A stretch of DNA of 64,000 nucleotides. It comes from Actinoplanes solisilvae. GTDB taxonomy: Bacteria; Actinomycetota; Actinomycetes; Mycobacteriales; Micromonosporaceae. Location: contig NZ_RJAC01000001.1 of NCBI RefSeq assembly GCF_003999975.1, positions 496,001 through 560,000 of the forward strand, read 5' to 3'. How positions within the stretch are numbered: the first letter of the stretch is position 1; each line of letters starts with the position of its first letter. The notes under the pieces are model-generated. The model was not told the origin of the DNA. It made no database searches and saw only the letters and a program-made list of their open reading frames with translations. Position numbers and translations under genes: made by a program. Of this stretch, positions 16,252 to 24,901 are shown one piece after another.

Positions 16252-16854
16252 TCAAAGAGCCCACCCATGCGTACGCATCCAGGCGATCGCGATCTCAGCG
16301 GTGCCCTTCACGTCCCTGCGCAGATCGTGGGTCGCGCCCGGCCGCACGATCACCTCGACGTTCCCGCCCGGGCCGGGCACCCCGAACGCGTCCCGGTCGC
16401 CGTTGAGCACGAGGGTGGGGATCCCGGCGGGCAGTTCGCCGGCCCGGCTGCGATCGGGCTTGCCCGGCGGGTGCAGGGGAAAGGCCAGAGCGAGGACGCC
16501 GGCCGCGTTCAGGTCGGCCGCGGTGCGGCACGCCACCCGGGCACCGCTCGACCGGCCACCGACGATCAACGGCCCTTTCCGTACGTCCAATTGCCTGATC
16601 ACCGAGGTCCAGGCCTCGTCGAGCTGGCCGGCCGGCGCGGGCGCCCGTCGTCCGGCGACCCGGTAGGGCTGCGTGACGAGAACCACCTCGACCCCGGCGG
16701 CGATCGCGGCGTCGTGCACGGCCGTGAGGTCGGGCGCGTCGACCCCGCCGCCGGCACCGTGGCCCAGAACCAGCCGGCTGACAGCTTTGCCCTCGGGCTC
16801 GGTGATGCGCACCCGGGCCGGGCCGCGCGGCGTCTCGATCTCGCTCTCGTTCAC
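16252..16854 (-). CDS. alpha/beta hydrolase, dienelactone-hydrolase / KANL3-Tex30-like
   Basis: A 200-residue compact alpha/beta hydrolase. The oxyanion/N-terminal loop is RLVLGHGAGGGVDAPD. The nucleophile elbow GGRSSGARVA places Ser near residue 102. Asp lies in VLNGDRDAFG, and the His in GATHDLRR completes a plausible triad. The short length and GRSSGA elbow match the KANL3/Tex30 group; the substrate is unknown. Its stop lies 2 bases from the sigR promoter, so it is not cotranscribed with sigR from that promoter. Confidence 0.85.
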   Translation of the reverse strand: MNESEIETPRGPARVRITEPEGKAVSRLVLGHGAGGGVDAPDLTAVHDAAIAAGVEVVLVTQPYRVAGRRAPAPAGQLDEAWTSVIRQLDVRKGPLIVGGRSSGARVACRTAADLNAAGVLALAFPLHPPGKPDRSRAGELPAGIPTLVLNGDRDAFGVPGPGGNVEVIVRPGATHDLRRDVKGTAEIAIAWMRTHGWAL

Positions 16855-16926
16855 GAGTTCATGAAACCAGCACTTCCCGCCCGGCGGGCCGGTGTGGCGC
16901 GCGCCGGACGGGAACGTGTGAATCGG

Positions 16927-17322
16927 TCAGCGGCTGACCGGTGTCAGGCTGAGCAGCCTGCGATCTTCCTCGTCGGTGTCGTCGTCGATCGTCTCGCCGT
17001 CCGGACCGACCCGTTCGCGCCAGGCGACCAGCATGGCGCGGCGCTCGCGCGGCGTCGTGCCGCCCCAGACGCCGTGACAATCGCCGACCTGCAGCGCCCA
17101 GGCAAGGCAGGGGCCCTGCACCGCGCAGGTGCCGCAGAGCGAGATCGCCCCTTCGGACGGTTCGTTGGGCGCCGGAAAGAACGTCTCCGGATCGACCGTG
17201 CGGCACGCGCCGCGGGTCCGCCAAGCTTCGTCGCCCTGCCGCTCGTGCATGGCCTCGATCAGTCGCGGATCGCGACGCGCGATGGCCACCTCGTGCGGAC
17301 GCGGCATACGAGCCCGTGTCAT
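16927..17322 (-). CDS. WhiB-family transcriptional regulator
   Basis: A 131-residue WhiB-like [4Fe-4S] protein. Ligand Cys residues occur in RGACRTVDPETFF and SLCGTCAVQGPC (one C, then CxxC and Cx5C). The GVWGGTTPRERRAM turn and an acidic C-terminus follow. ATG 17322 is chosen because GGGGGAGGTGG lies just upstream; the frame is open further but with no similarity. I cannot assign it to a named WhiB subgroup. About 440 bases of non-coding DNA lie upstream, which is common for regulated whiB genes. Confidence 0.9.
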   Translation of the reverse strand: MTRARMPRPHEVAIARRDPRLIEAMHERQGDEAWRTRGACRTVDPETFFPAPNEPSEGAISLCGTCAVQGPCLAWALQVGDCHGVWGGTTPRERRAMLVAWRERVGPDGETIDDDTDEEDRRLLSLTPVSR

Positions 17323-17765
17323 CAGCCCACCTCCCCCGTGGGACCGGAACTGCGTGTGGTCCAAGGCCCGCACCGTGCGGACCAGCACCACTCCGGCGCA
17401 GTTTTGTATCGCAGGGTAGAAGATCAGAACAAGGGTGTTATCTATCTTGAAACAAAGTTGCGAATACGAAATGGGGACATCTGTCCACAAAGACCCCTAT
17501 CAATCTTGCGGCTGGTCGGTGCGGCGCTACCGGCGCGTAGCCCACTAGGCATCCCGCATTCGCCCACGGAAAATTTCCCATAGCGTTTCCGATCCGACCT
17601 ATGTGGACTTTTCGGATGCGTGCAGCAGCCGGGGGCGTCGTGGTGGGTGCCGGCCCACGACGGGGTGGCTCTGGTGGCGCGTGTCGCTCCGCGGCACGCG
17701 CTCCTCGGACGGCACGCGCTGCTCGGCGCGGGGCACAACTCGACGCGGGCTGCGGAGGCCGCCCG
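17323..17765. other. non-coding region upstream of the whiB-like gene
   Basis: The part from about 17400 to 17600 is distinctly AT-richer than its surroundings, as expected for a promoter of the minus-strand whiB gene. The open frames here show no family resemblance. No clear palindrome or terminator was seen. Confidence 0.45.
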
Positions 17766-18458
17766 TCAGAAGAGGGAGGCCGGCTCGGGGGTCTGGGCCG
17801 GTGGCGGGTCGAGCAGGTGGGGGCCGTTGTTGCGGACGCTGCCCACGTCGGGGCGGACCTCGCGGATCTCGATCGCGGCCAGCTCGGCCGGCGACAGGGG
17901 CTGCAGCAGCTCGTCGGGCTCGCCGCCGCCGGCCAGCCAGGCGGGCCAGCGGTCGCGCGGCAGGATCAACGGCATGCGGTCGTGCACGCGGGTCAGGTCG
18001 CCCAGGGCCGCGGTCGTCAGGATGCTGCACGTCAGGGTCGATTCGGGGCCCCAGGCCGTCCAGATGCCGGCGAAGGCCAGCGGGGCGCCGTCGGCGGGGG
18101 TCATGTAGAACGGGCGCCGCTGCTTGCCCTCGCGGATCCACTCGAACCAGCCGTCGGCCGGCACCAGGCAGCGGCGGCGGGCGAAGGACGAGGCGAACGC
18201 CTTCGAGGTGGCCACCGTCTCGGAGCGGGCGTTGATCATGCGGGCGCCGGCGCGCAGGTCTTTGGCCCACGGCGGCACCAGGCCCCAGCGGGCGGTGTCG
18301 AGCACGCGGGCGTCATGGGTCTGCGACATGCGCACCACGGGCACCGGGGCGGTGGGGGCGACGTTCCAGCTCGCGTCGGGCTGCTCGGCCACGCTCACGG
18401 CCTCGAACAGATCTTGTAGATCCGCGTCGCTCCTGGTCGTCGCATACCGCCCGCACAT
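17766..18458 (-). CDS. SOS response-associated peptidase family protein (SRAP/YedK/HMCES)
   Basis: A 230-residue SRAP domain that forms a covalent DNA-protein crosslink at abasic sites in single-stranded DNA. The catalytic Cys2 in MCGRYA is intact, and the initiator Met must be removed. NVAPTAPVPVV, ARWGLVPPWAK, MINARSETV, CLVPADGWFEW and the active-site His in RVHDRMPLIL are all present. Length and order are complete. It is a single gene, divergent from aroA. Confidence 0.95.
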   Translation of the reverse strand: MCGRYATTRSDADLQDLFEAVSVAEQPDASWNVAPTAPVPVVRMSQTHDARVLDTARWGLVPPWAKDLRAGARMINARSETVATSKAFASSFARRRCLVPADGWFEWIREGKQRRPFYMTPADGAPLAFAGIWTAWGPESTLTCSILTTAALGDLTRVHDRMPLILPRDRWPAWLAGGGEPDELLQPLSPAELAAIEIREVRPDVGSVRNNGPHLLDPPPAQTPEPASLF

Positions 18459-18527
18459 GCTCCCGAACGGTACACCCGTCCCGTCGAGCGGGAATGCTCC
18501 ACGAAATTGTCAGCCCGCCCCGGCACA

Positions 18528-19820
18528 ATGGCTTCCGTGACAGCAGAATCCCGCCCCTGGCTCGCTCCGTCCGCGTCCGGTCCGGTCAGCGCCACCGTGC
18601 GTCTGCCGGGCTCCAAGTCGATGACGGCGCGCGCCCTGGTGCTGGCCGCGCTGGCCACCGAGTCCTCGGTGATCGAGCGGCCGCTGCGGGCCCGCGACAC
18701 CGAGCTGATGGCCTCCGGCCTGCGCGCGCTCGGCATCGGCCTCGACACCGGCGACGACGATCGCTGGCTGGTCGAGCCGGCCCCGCTTCGCGGCCCGGCC
18801 CGGGTCGACGTCGGCCTCGCGGGCACGATCATGCGGTTCCTGCCGCCGGCCGCCGCGCTCGCCGAGGGCACCGTCGAGTTCGACGGCGACCCCCACGCGC
18901 GCAACCGGCCGCTGCGCCCGATCGTCGAGGCGCTGCGTTCGCTCGGCGTGTCGATCGACGCCTCGGCCACCGGCGGGCTGCCGCTCACCGTGCGCGGGGC
19001 CGGCCTGGTCGAGGGCGGCGAGGCCGTGATCGACGCGTCCGGCTCGAGCCAGTTCGTCTCGGGGCTGCTGCTCTCCGCCCCGCGCTTCGCCAAGGGTCTG
19101 GTGCTGCGTCACGAGGGTCCGCCCGTGCCGTCCGCGCCCCACCTGCGCATGACCACCCACATGCTGCGCGCCGCCGGCGCCGTGGTCGACGAGTCGGTGC
19201 CCGACGTCTGGGCGGTCGAGCCCGGCGAGCTGCGCGGGCGCACGTGGGTGATCGAGCCTGACCTCTCCGGTGCCGCGCCGTTCTTCGCCGCCGCCATGGT
19301 CACCGGCGGCGTCGTCACGCTCGCCGGCTGGCCGGCCGAGAGCTGGCAGCCCGTGGGCCGGCTCAGCGAGCTGCTCACCGCGCTCGGTGGCGAGGTCACC
19401 CAGACGGTCGACGGGCTCACCGTGCGGGGCACCGGCTCGCTGCACGGCATCACCGCCGACCTGTCCGAGGTGAGTGAGCTCACCCCGGTGATCGCCGCCC
19501 TGGCCGCGCTGGCCGACGGGCCGTCCGAGCTGCGCGGCGTCGCCCACATCCGCGGTCACGAGACCGACCGCCTGGCCGCGCTCGCTACCGAGCTGGGCAA
19601 GGCCGGCGCCGGCGTCACCGAGTTCCCCGACGGTCTGCGCATCGTTCCGGGGCCGCTGCGGCCCGCCGAGTTCGAGACCTACGCCGACCACCGCATGGCC
19701 CACGCCGCCGCCGTGATCGGACTCGCCGTGCAGGGCACCTCCCTCACCGACGTAGCGTGTACGTCGAAGACGTTGCCCGAGTTCCCCGAACTCTGGGCGG
19801 GACTCGTGGCGAGGAGCTAG
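18528..19820 (+). CDS. aroA: 3-phosphoshikimate 1-carboxyvinyltransferase (EPSP synthase)
   Basis: Transfers enolpyruvate from PEP to shikimate-3-phosphate in the shikimate pathway. The protein is 430 residues with the two-domain inside-out barrel. Motifs are LPGSKSMTARALVLAALA (PEP/S3P loop), DVGLAGTIMRFLPP, RNRPLRPIVEALRSLG, GSSQFVSGLLLSAP, IRGHETDRLAALATEL and YADHRMAHAAAVIGL. ATG 18528 is preferred to a TTG upstream. The 3' end overlaps rsgA by 64 bases, so the two are coupled. The aroA-rsgA-hisN neighbourhood near sigR is conserved in actinobacteria. Confidence 0.96.
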   Translation: MASVTAESRPWLAPSASGPVSATVRLPGSKSMTARALVLAALATESSVIERPLRARDTELMASGLRALGIGLDTGDDDRWLVEPAPLRGPARVDVGLAGTIMRFLPPAAALAEGTVEFDGDPHARNRPLRPIVEALRSLGVSIDASATGGLPLTVRGAGLVEGGEAVIDASGSSQFVSGLLLSAPRFAKGLVLRHEGPPVPSAPHLRMTTHMLRAAGAVVDESVPDVWAVEPGELRGRTWVIEPDLSGAAPFFAAAMVTGGVVTLAGWPAESWQPVGRLSELLTALGGEVTQTVDGLTVRGTGSLHGITADLSEVSELTPVIAALAALADGPSELRGVAHIRGHETDRLAALATELGKAGAGVTEFPDGLRIVPGPLRPAEFETYADHRMAHAAAVIGLAVQGTSLTDVACTSKTLPEFPELWAGLVARS

Positions 19821-20899
19821 ACCTGCCAGGCCGCAAGCGCGAATACGACGAGGACGACGTCCGGATCAGGCCGGGCCGTTCGTCGCGCCCGCGCACCCGC
19901 ACGCGCCCCAAACACGACGACGCCATCGACGCTCTGGTGATCACCGTCGACCGTGGCCGTTACGGCTGCGTACGCGAGGACGCCCCGCCCGACAGCCCGA
20001 TCATCACCGCGATGCGCGCCCGCGAGCTGGGCCGCAAGTCGGTCGTGGTCGGCGACCGGGTGGCGCTGGTCGGCGACGTGTCCGGCGATACCGGCGCGCT
20101 GGCCCGCATCGTGCGCATCGGTGAGCGCACGTCGGTGCTGCGCCGCACGGCCGACGACGACGACACCACCCCCGAGGGCCGCCTCGAACGGGTAGTCGTG
20201 GCCAACGCCGACCAACTCGTGATCGTCAGCGCGCTGGCCGACCCGCAACCGCGCACCGGGTTCATCGACCGCTGCCTGGTCGCGGCGTACGACGCCGACA
20301 TCGAGCCGCTGCTGTGCCTCACCAAGGCCGACCTGGCCGGCCCCGAAGCGGTGCTCGGCTATTACGCCGAGCTCGACCTCCCGCACGTGCTGGTCCGCCC
20401 CGACAGTGACCTCTCCGAGCTGCGCCGGCGGCTGGCCGGCAACATCTCGGTCATGGTCGGCCACTCCGGCGTGGGCAAGTCCACCCTGGTCAACCGTCTC
20501 GTCCCCGAGGCCCTGCGTGCGGTCGGGGTGGTGAGCGCGATCGGCAAGGGCCGTCACACCTCGACCAGCGCGGTCGCCCTGCGACTGCCGCCGGTGGGGC
20601 GATCGCGCAAAGACCCGGGCTGGATCATCGACACCCCCGGCATCCGCAGCTTCGGCCTGGCCCACGTCAGCGCCGAGAGCCTGCTGCACGGCTTCCCCGA
20701 CCTGGTCGAGGGCACGGTCGAGGACCAGCCCAATTGCAGCCACTCGCCGCACGACGTCGACTGCCGCCTCGACGCCTGGGTGGCCGAGGGCAAGGCCGAC
20801 CCACGCCGCCTCGAGTCCTACCGCCGCCTGCTGGCCTCCCGAGCCGGCGAAACCGACCAACGCGACACCCCTCCAGACGACGAACTTCCCCCAAGCTGA
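19757..20899 (+). CDS. rsgA: ribosome small-subunit-dependent GTPase A
   Basis: Circularly permuted GTPase that checks late 30S assembly. After an OB-fold N-terminal region the G motifs appear in permuted order: LTKADL (G4), GHSGVGKSTLVN (G1, P-loop), then IIDTPGIRSFG (G3). The C-terminal zinc knuckle is CSHSPHDVDC. The start is uncertain. GTG 19757 is the only standard start in frame and lies inside aroA, giving 380 residues. Similarity begins only at LDLPGRKREYDEDDVR, where a GGCGAGGAG ribosome site precedes a CTA/CTG. A non-standard start near 19823 is therefore possible. Confidence 0.9.
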   Translation: MYVEDVARVPRTLGGTRGEELDLPGRKREYDEDDVRIRPGRSSRPRTRTRPKHDDAIDALVITVDRGRYGCVREDAPPDSPIITAMRARELGRKSVVVGDRVALVGDVSGDTGALARIVRIGERTSVLRRTADDDDTTPEGRLERVVVANADQLVIVSALADPQPRTGFIDRCLVAAYDADIEPLLCLTKADLAGPEAVLGYYAELDLPHVLVRPDSDLSELRRRLAGNISVMVGHSGVGKSTLVNRLVPEALRAVGVVSAIGKGRHTSTSAVALRLPPVGRSRKDPGWIIDTPGIRSFGLAHVSAESLLHGFPDLVEGTVEDQPNCSHSPHDVDCRLDAWVAEGKADPRRLESYRRLLASRAGETDQRDTPPDDELPPS

Positions 20900-21489
20900 C
20901 GACACGGTCATCTTCGTTCCGGGGTCAAAGCCAGATTTACCGGATATTTCCGGAAGCGGCCCCAGTGCGAGGCGGCCTTGGTCCGTCAGGCGGCCGAGCG
21001 GGCGGGTTCTGGCGGATGGGTCGGGCGCCGGGCGGGCGGGCCGGGCGGGCTCTGGTGGGCGGGGCGGGCCAGGCGGCCGGGCTCTGGTGGGTAGGCACCG
21101 GGGCGGGTCTTGGTGGGGGTGGCAGCTGGTGATGTCTTGATGGTCGTCAGTGCTCACTGGTTGGCGATAGTGGCGGTGCCGATGGCAGGAGTGGGTAGCG
21201 GTCACCGGTGTCACGTACGCAGCTGCGCTGCGCTGCGGCGCCACGTGCCGAATCGTAGGCAGACGACAACATGTCTCTTGACTAGTTGTCACACAGCGCG
21301 GGAGACTGCTTTCGCTCTGATGGAGGCCGCGAAAAAAGGGGGAATCGTGAGCGGCGGTGTGTGTTGCGGTGCTGCATCGGCGATCTGGGTGCAGGGCCTC
21401 GATGTCGGCACTGTGTCCAGGGCCGCGTTGCATGATCGTCAGGGCGTGGATCGGTTTGTCACCGAGGTCCGCTGCGGGGGTGCCCAAGC
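20900..21489. other. 590-base gap left of tnpB, G-rich, no supported gene
   Basis: The segment from about 20990 to 21125 is dominated by runs of three or more G, with GGGCTCTGGTGGG recurring twice and related variants. This gives potential G-quadruplex tracts. After 21130 base composition is more even. TGAC-TAGTT-GTCA near 21283 is a small palindrome. The left end of the TnpB element must lie in this interval, but I could not define it. The 127-residue open frame here has no family resemblance. Confidence 0.5.
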
Positions 21490-22869
21490 GTGACGACGAT
21501 CCAGGCCTACCTGTTCGCCCTCGATCTGACACCCCGCCAGCACCGCAATGTGCTCGCGCATGCTGGCGCGGCCCGGGTCGCCCATAACTGGGCGCTGGCG
21601 CAGGTCAAGGCGGTGATGGGTCAGCGGGCCGCGGAACGCTCATATGGCGTGCCCGACGGGTTGCTGACCCCGGCGTTGTCGTGGTCCCTGGCGGGGCTGC
21701 GCAAGACCTGGAACGCCGCCAAGAGCGAGGTGGCGCCGTGGTGGAGTGAGGTGTCCAAGGAGGCGTTCAACACCGGCCTGGACGCGTTGGCCCGCGGGTT
21801 GAAGAACTGGGCCGACTCCCGCAACGGTAAGCGGGCGGGCCGGGCGGCCGGGTTCCCGCGGTTCAAGTCACGTCGCCGCACCACCCCGAGTGTGCGGTTC
21901 ACGACCGGAGCGATCCGAGTCGAGCCGGACCGCAGGCATGTGGTGCTGCCCCGGCTGGGCCGGTTGAAGCTGCACGAATCAGCCCGCAAACTCGCCCGCC
22001 GCCTGGAAGCCGGCACAGCCCGGATCCTGTCGGCCACCGTGCGCCGCGACGGCGGGCGCTGGCACGTGTCGTTCACCGTCGAAGTCGACCGGGCCGAACG
22101 AACCCCGGCCCGACCGGATGCTGTGATCGGCGTGGACGTCGGGATCAAACACCTGGCGGTCTTATCTACCGGCGATCTCGTGCCGAATCCGCGCCACCTG
22201 GCCACCGCGCAGACCCGGCTGCGGGCGCTAGGTCGGGCCCTGTCCCGCAAGACCGGACCCGACCGCAGGACCGGACAGCGTCCGTCACGCCGCTGGCAGC
22301 GCGCAGCGGCACGGCTCGGCCGGGCGCATGCCCGGGTCACTCATCTGCGCCGCGACACCATCCACAAGCTCACCAGCAAGTTGGCTACGACCTACGGCAC
22401 GGTGGTGGTCGAGGATCTCAACGTCGCCGGCATGCTCACCAACCGCAGGCTGGCCCGGCACATCGCCGACGCCGGGTTCGCCGAACTCCGTCGGCAACTG
22501 GCCTACAAGACCTCGTGGAACGGCGGCCGGCTCGTGGTGGCCGACCGCTGGTATCCGTCATCCAAGACCTGCTCGGCCTGTGGCACAGTGAAAACCAAGC
22601 TGGCCCTGTCCGAGCGTAACTACCGGTGTGCGGCGTGCGGGCTGGTCATCGACCGCGACCGCAACGCCGCCCTGAACCTGGCCGCACTGGCGGCACAGTT
22701 CGATACCGCCGGGAGTGGCCCGGTGGCAGCACGTGGAGCCGACCAGAAGACCCGCGCATGCGGGCAGGTGCCTGTGAAGCGTGAACCCGGCACGACATCA
22801 GTCGGTCAGACCGGGACCGTCCCGCCGCAAGGCAGGACTACCCATTATGTGCTCACCAAAGCACGCTGA
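21490..22869 (+). CDS. tnpB: TnpB-family RNA-guided endonuclease (IS200/IS605 or IS1341-type element)
   Basis: A 459-residue TnpB. The N-terminal OrfB_IS605 helix-turn-helix region is followed by a RuvC nuclease with apparently intact residues: D216 in GVDVGIKHLAVL, E309 in VVEDLNVAGM and D390 in IDRDRNAALNL. A zinc finger (C361, C364, C380, C383; CSACG and CAACG) is also present. No TnpA transposase is present. The last 60 residues, beginning GSGPVAARGADQKTR, resemble tails of many actinobacterial TnpBs. They probably reflect the overlapping guide-RNA scaffold rather than protein function. The element separates rsgA from hisN. Confidence 0.92.
   Translation: MTTIQAYLFALDLTPRQHRNVLAHAGAARVAHNWALAQVKAVMGQRAAERSYGVPDGLLTPALSWSLAGLRKTWNAAKSEVAPWWSEVSKEAFNTGLDALARGLKNWADSRNGKRAGRAAGFPRFKSRRRTTPSVRFTTGAIRVEPDRRHVVLPRLGRLKLHESARKLARRLEAGTARILSATVRRDGGRWHVSFTVEVDRAERTPARPDAVIGVDVGIKHLAVLSTGDLVPNPRHLATAQTRLRALGRALSRKTGPDRRTGQRPSRRWQRAAARLGRAHARVTHLRRDTIHKLTSKLATTYGTVVVEDLNVAGMLTNRRLARHIADAGFAELRRQLAYKTSWNGGRLVVADRWYPSSKTCSACGTVKTKLALSERNYRCAACGLVIDRDRNAALNLAALAAQFDTAGSGPVAARGADQKTRACGQVPVKREPGTTSVGQTGTVPPQGRTTHYVLTKAR
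22819..22838 (+). ncRNA. candidate omega-RNA hairpin at the 3' end of tnpB
   Basis: GTCCCGCC-GCAA-GGCAGGAC forms an 8-bp stem with one C-A mismatch and a GNRA-type tetraloop, inside the tnpB 3' end. TnpB guide-RNA scaffolds overlap this part of the gene and end at the element's right end. The full RNA boundaries are not determined. Confidence 0.45.
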
Positions 22870-22897
22870 GAGGTAACGGATCGGCTAGCGTGCGGGC

Positions 22898-23692
22898 ATG
22901 GCCGGTTACGCCGACGATCTCGCCCTTGCCCATCTGCTCGCGGACACCGCCGACTCGATTTCGATGAGCCGGTTCCGGGCGCTCGATCTCAAGGTCGAGT
23001 CCAAGCCCGATCTGACGCCGGTGTCCGACGCTGACACCGCCGTCGAGCAGGCGATCCGGTCGACGCTGGCTCGGGCGCGGCCGCGTGACGGCGTGCTGGG
23101 CGAGGAGTTCGGGCTCACCCCGGCGGCCGCCGGGCCGGGCAGCCGGCGCTGGGTGATCGACCCGATCGACGGCACCAAGAACTTCGTGCGCGGGGTGCCG
23201 ATCTGGGGCACGCTGATCGCGTTGCTCGAGGGCGACACCCCGGTGGCCGGGCTGGTGAGCGCGCCCGCCCTGGGCCGCCGCTGGTGGGGTGCGCGTGGCC
23301 ACGGGGCGTACGCGGGAAAGCATCAGCACAGCGCCACCCGCATCGAGGTCTCGGCCGTGCGGCGGGTGGCCGACGCCAGCGTCTGTTATGCCAGTCTCGA
23401 CGGCTGGCACCAGATCGGGCGCCTGCAGCAACTCGTCGACCTGAGTCTGGGCGCGTGGCGTAGCCGGGCGTACGGCGATTTCTACGGCTACATGCTGCTG
23501 GCCGAGGGTGCCCTCGACGCGATGGTCGAGCCCGAGCTCTCCCTGTGGGACGTGGCCGCCCTGATCCCGATCGTCCAGGAGGCCGGCGGCAGCATCACCG
23601 ACCTCGCCGGGCGCCCGCCGGCCGACAAGTCGTCGGTGATCGCCACCAACGGTCTGCTGCACGAAACGGTGCTCACCGCCCTGGCCCGATAA
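22898..23692 (+). CDS. hisN: histidinol-phosphatase (inositol monophosphatase family)
   Basis: Dephosphorylates histidinol phosphate in histidine biosynthesis. The protein is 264 residues with the IMPase fold. Metal-binding motifs are DGVLGEEFG, WVIDPIDGTKNFVRG (DPxDGT) and the late SLWDVAALIPIVQEAGG. Actinobacterial IMPase-family proteins encoded beside aroA-rsgA are the HisN type. The start ATG lies only 28 bases after the tnpB stop, so the mobile element now supplies the whole upstream region. Confidence 0.9.
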   Translation: MAGYADDLALAHLLADTADSISMSRFRALDLKVESKPDLTPVSDADTAVEQAIRSTLARARPRDGVLGEEFGLTPAAAGPGSRRWVIDPIDGTKNFVRGVPIWGTLIALLEGDTPVAGLVSAPALGRRWWGARGHGAYAGKHQHSATRIEVSAVRRVADASVCYASLDGWHQIGRLQQLVDLSLGAWRSRAYGDFYGYMLLAEGALDAMVEPELSLWDVAALIPIVQEAGGSITDLAGRPPADKSSVIATNGLLHETVLTALAR

Positions 23693-23751
23693 CGGACATT
23701 CCGGTCGTAAATAGTGGCATTGCGTGACGGTCCGGACACCCCGCGCTGAGA

Positions 23752-24711
23752 GTGTCCCCCGAAGCGCTGATGCCGGGCCGCGGCTGGTCTATCGTGCGTC
23801 AGGTGGTGTCCTCGGGCTGGGCCTTCCTCGCCGCCATGATCCTGGCGTACGGGGTGGCGAACCTGTTGCAGTCAGCGGCTGCGGCGCGCACGACCGTGCA
23901 CCACACCTTCGACCCGGGCCTGCTCGTGCGGCTCGCCGGGCAGCGCACCTACCTGCTCGGCATCGGCTGCCAGGTGCTCGGTTTCGTGCTCGCCTTCCTC
24001 GCCCGTGAAGAGTTGCCGCTCTTCCTGGTGCAGGCCAGCGTGGCGGCCGGCCTCGGGGTGACCGCCCTGCTCGGCGTGGTGCTGCTCAAGTGGTCGCTGC
24101 CGGTGGCCGAGATCGTGCTGCTGGTGCTGCTCATGTTCGGCATCGCGGGCCTGGTCAACTCGGCTCAACCGGCCCACGCCCGCCCGCTGGGTGCGGCCGG
24201 GATCGCCGGCTTGACGGTGGCGTTGCTGCTGATCGGCGGCCTGGGTTTCTTCGCCGTACGACTCCACGGCGCCCTCGGCTCGGTGGTGCTCGGCTCGCTG
24301 GCCGGGGTCGGGTTCAGCGCCGCCGCCATCGCCGCCCGCCCGCTGGCCAACGAGTCGTCGGCCGCCGGTTTCTTCGCCAACCCGCTGCTCTACCTGCTCG
24401 TCGTGCACTCGCTGGTCGGCCAGTTGCTGCTGGGGCTGGCGATGCAGCGCGGCTCGACCACGGCGGCGGTCGCGGCGATGGACGCGGCGGGTGCCGTCCC
24501 GGCCGCGATCGTGGGCCTGCTGCTGCTCGGCGACCGCATCCAGCCCGGCAAGGAGTGGCTGGCCGCGCTGGGCTTCGTCGTGACGCTGGCCGCCGTGATC
24601 GGCCTGACCCGTTACGCCGAGCCGCAGCACCACCCGGCCAAGCCCGCGCCGCCGCCTCCGGCCCGCCGCCCCGAGCCCGCACCCCTGCGCACAGCGCCTA
24701 CCACCCGCTGA
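23752..24711 (+). CDS. DMT/EamA-like multi-pass membrane protein
   Basis: About 319 residues with roughly nine hydrophobic helices, for example GWAFLAAMILAYGVANLL, VAEIVLLVLLMFGIAGLV and AAIVGLLLLGDRIQPGKEW. The last contains the GDRI-type turn typical of EamA/DMT exporters. A Pro-rich cytoplasmic tail ends the protein. GTG 23752 or ATG 23770 could be the start; neither has a strong ribosome site. The substrate is unknown. Confidence 0.75.
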   Translation: MSPEALMPGRGWSIVRQVVSSGWAFLAAMILAYGVANLLQSAAAARTTVHHTFDPGLLVRLAGQRTYLLGIGCQVLGFVLAFLAREELPLFLVQASVAAGLGVTALLGVVLLKWSLPVAEIVLLVLLMFGIAGLVNSAQPAHARPLGAAGIAGLTVALLLIGGLGFFAVRLHGALGSVVLGSLAGVGFSAAAIAARPLANESSAAGFFANPLLYLLVVHSLVGQLLLGLAMQRGSTTAAVAAMDAAGAVPAAIVGLLLLGDRIQPGKEWLAALGFVVTLAAVIGLTRYAEPQHHPAKPAPPPPARRPEPAPLRTAPTTR

Positions 24712-24901
24712 CCGCAAGCTCCCGGCCCGCCGACGCATCGCTCCGGCCCGCTGACCACATTCGCTCCTACCCGGCGGCATGAGTACTGCCCCGCCGGGTA
24801 CTTGCTGACCATGTCCACCGGGCAGTTATGTCCCGCTTAATCCCGTTCAGCTCGGCGAACCTCGTCTCGGACGCGCGGGAAATGCGAAAAGGGGACGCGT
24901 T

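Noticed and set aside
17442..17738. A 98-codon minus-strand frame between whiB-like and SRAP genes
   Set aside because: No ribosome site, no similarity and a composition (Arg, Ser, Pro) typical of off-frame GC-rich sequence.
21110..21493. A 127-codon frame left of tnpB, considered as a TnpA remnant
   Set aside because: It lacks the HUH motif and Tyr nucleophile region of TnpA and has no resemblance to any transposase.
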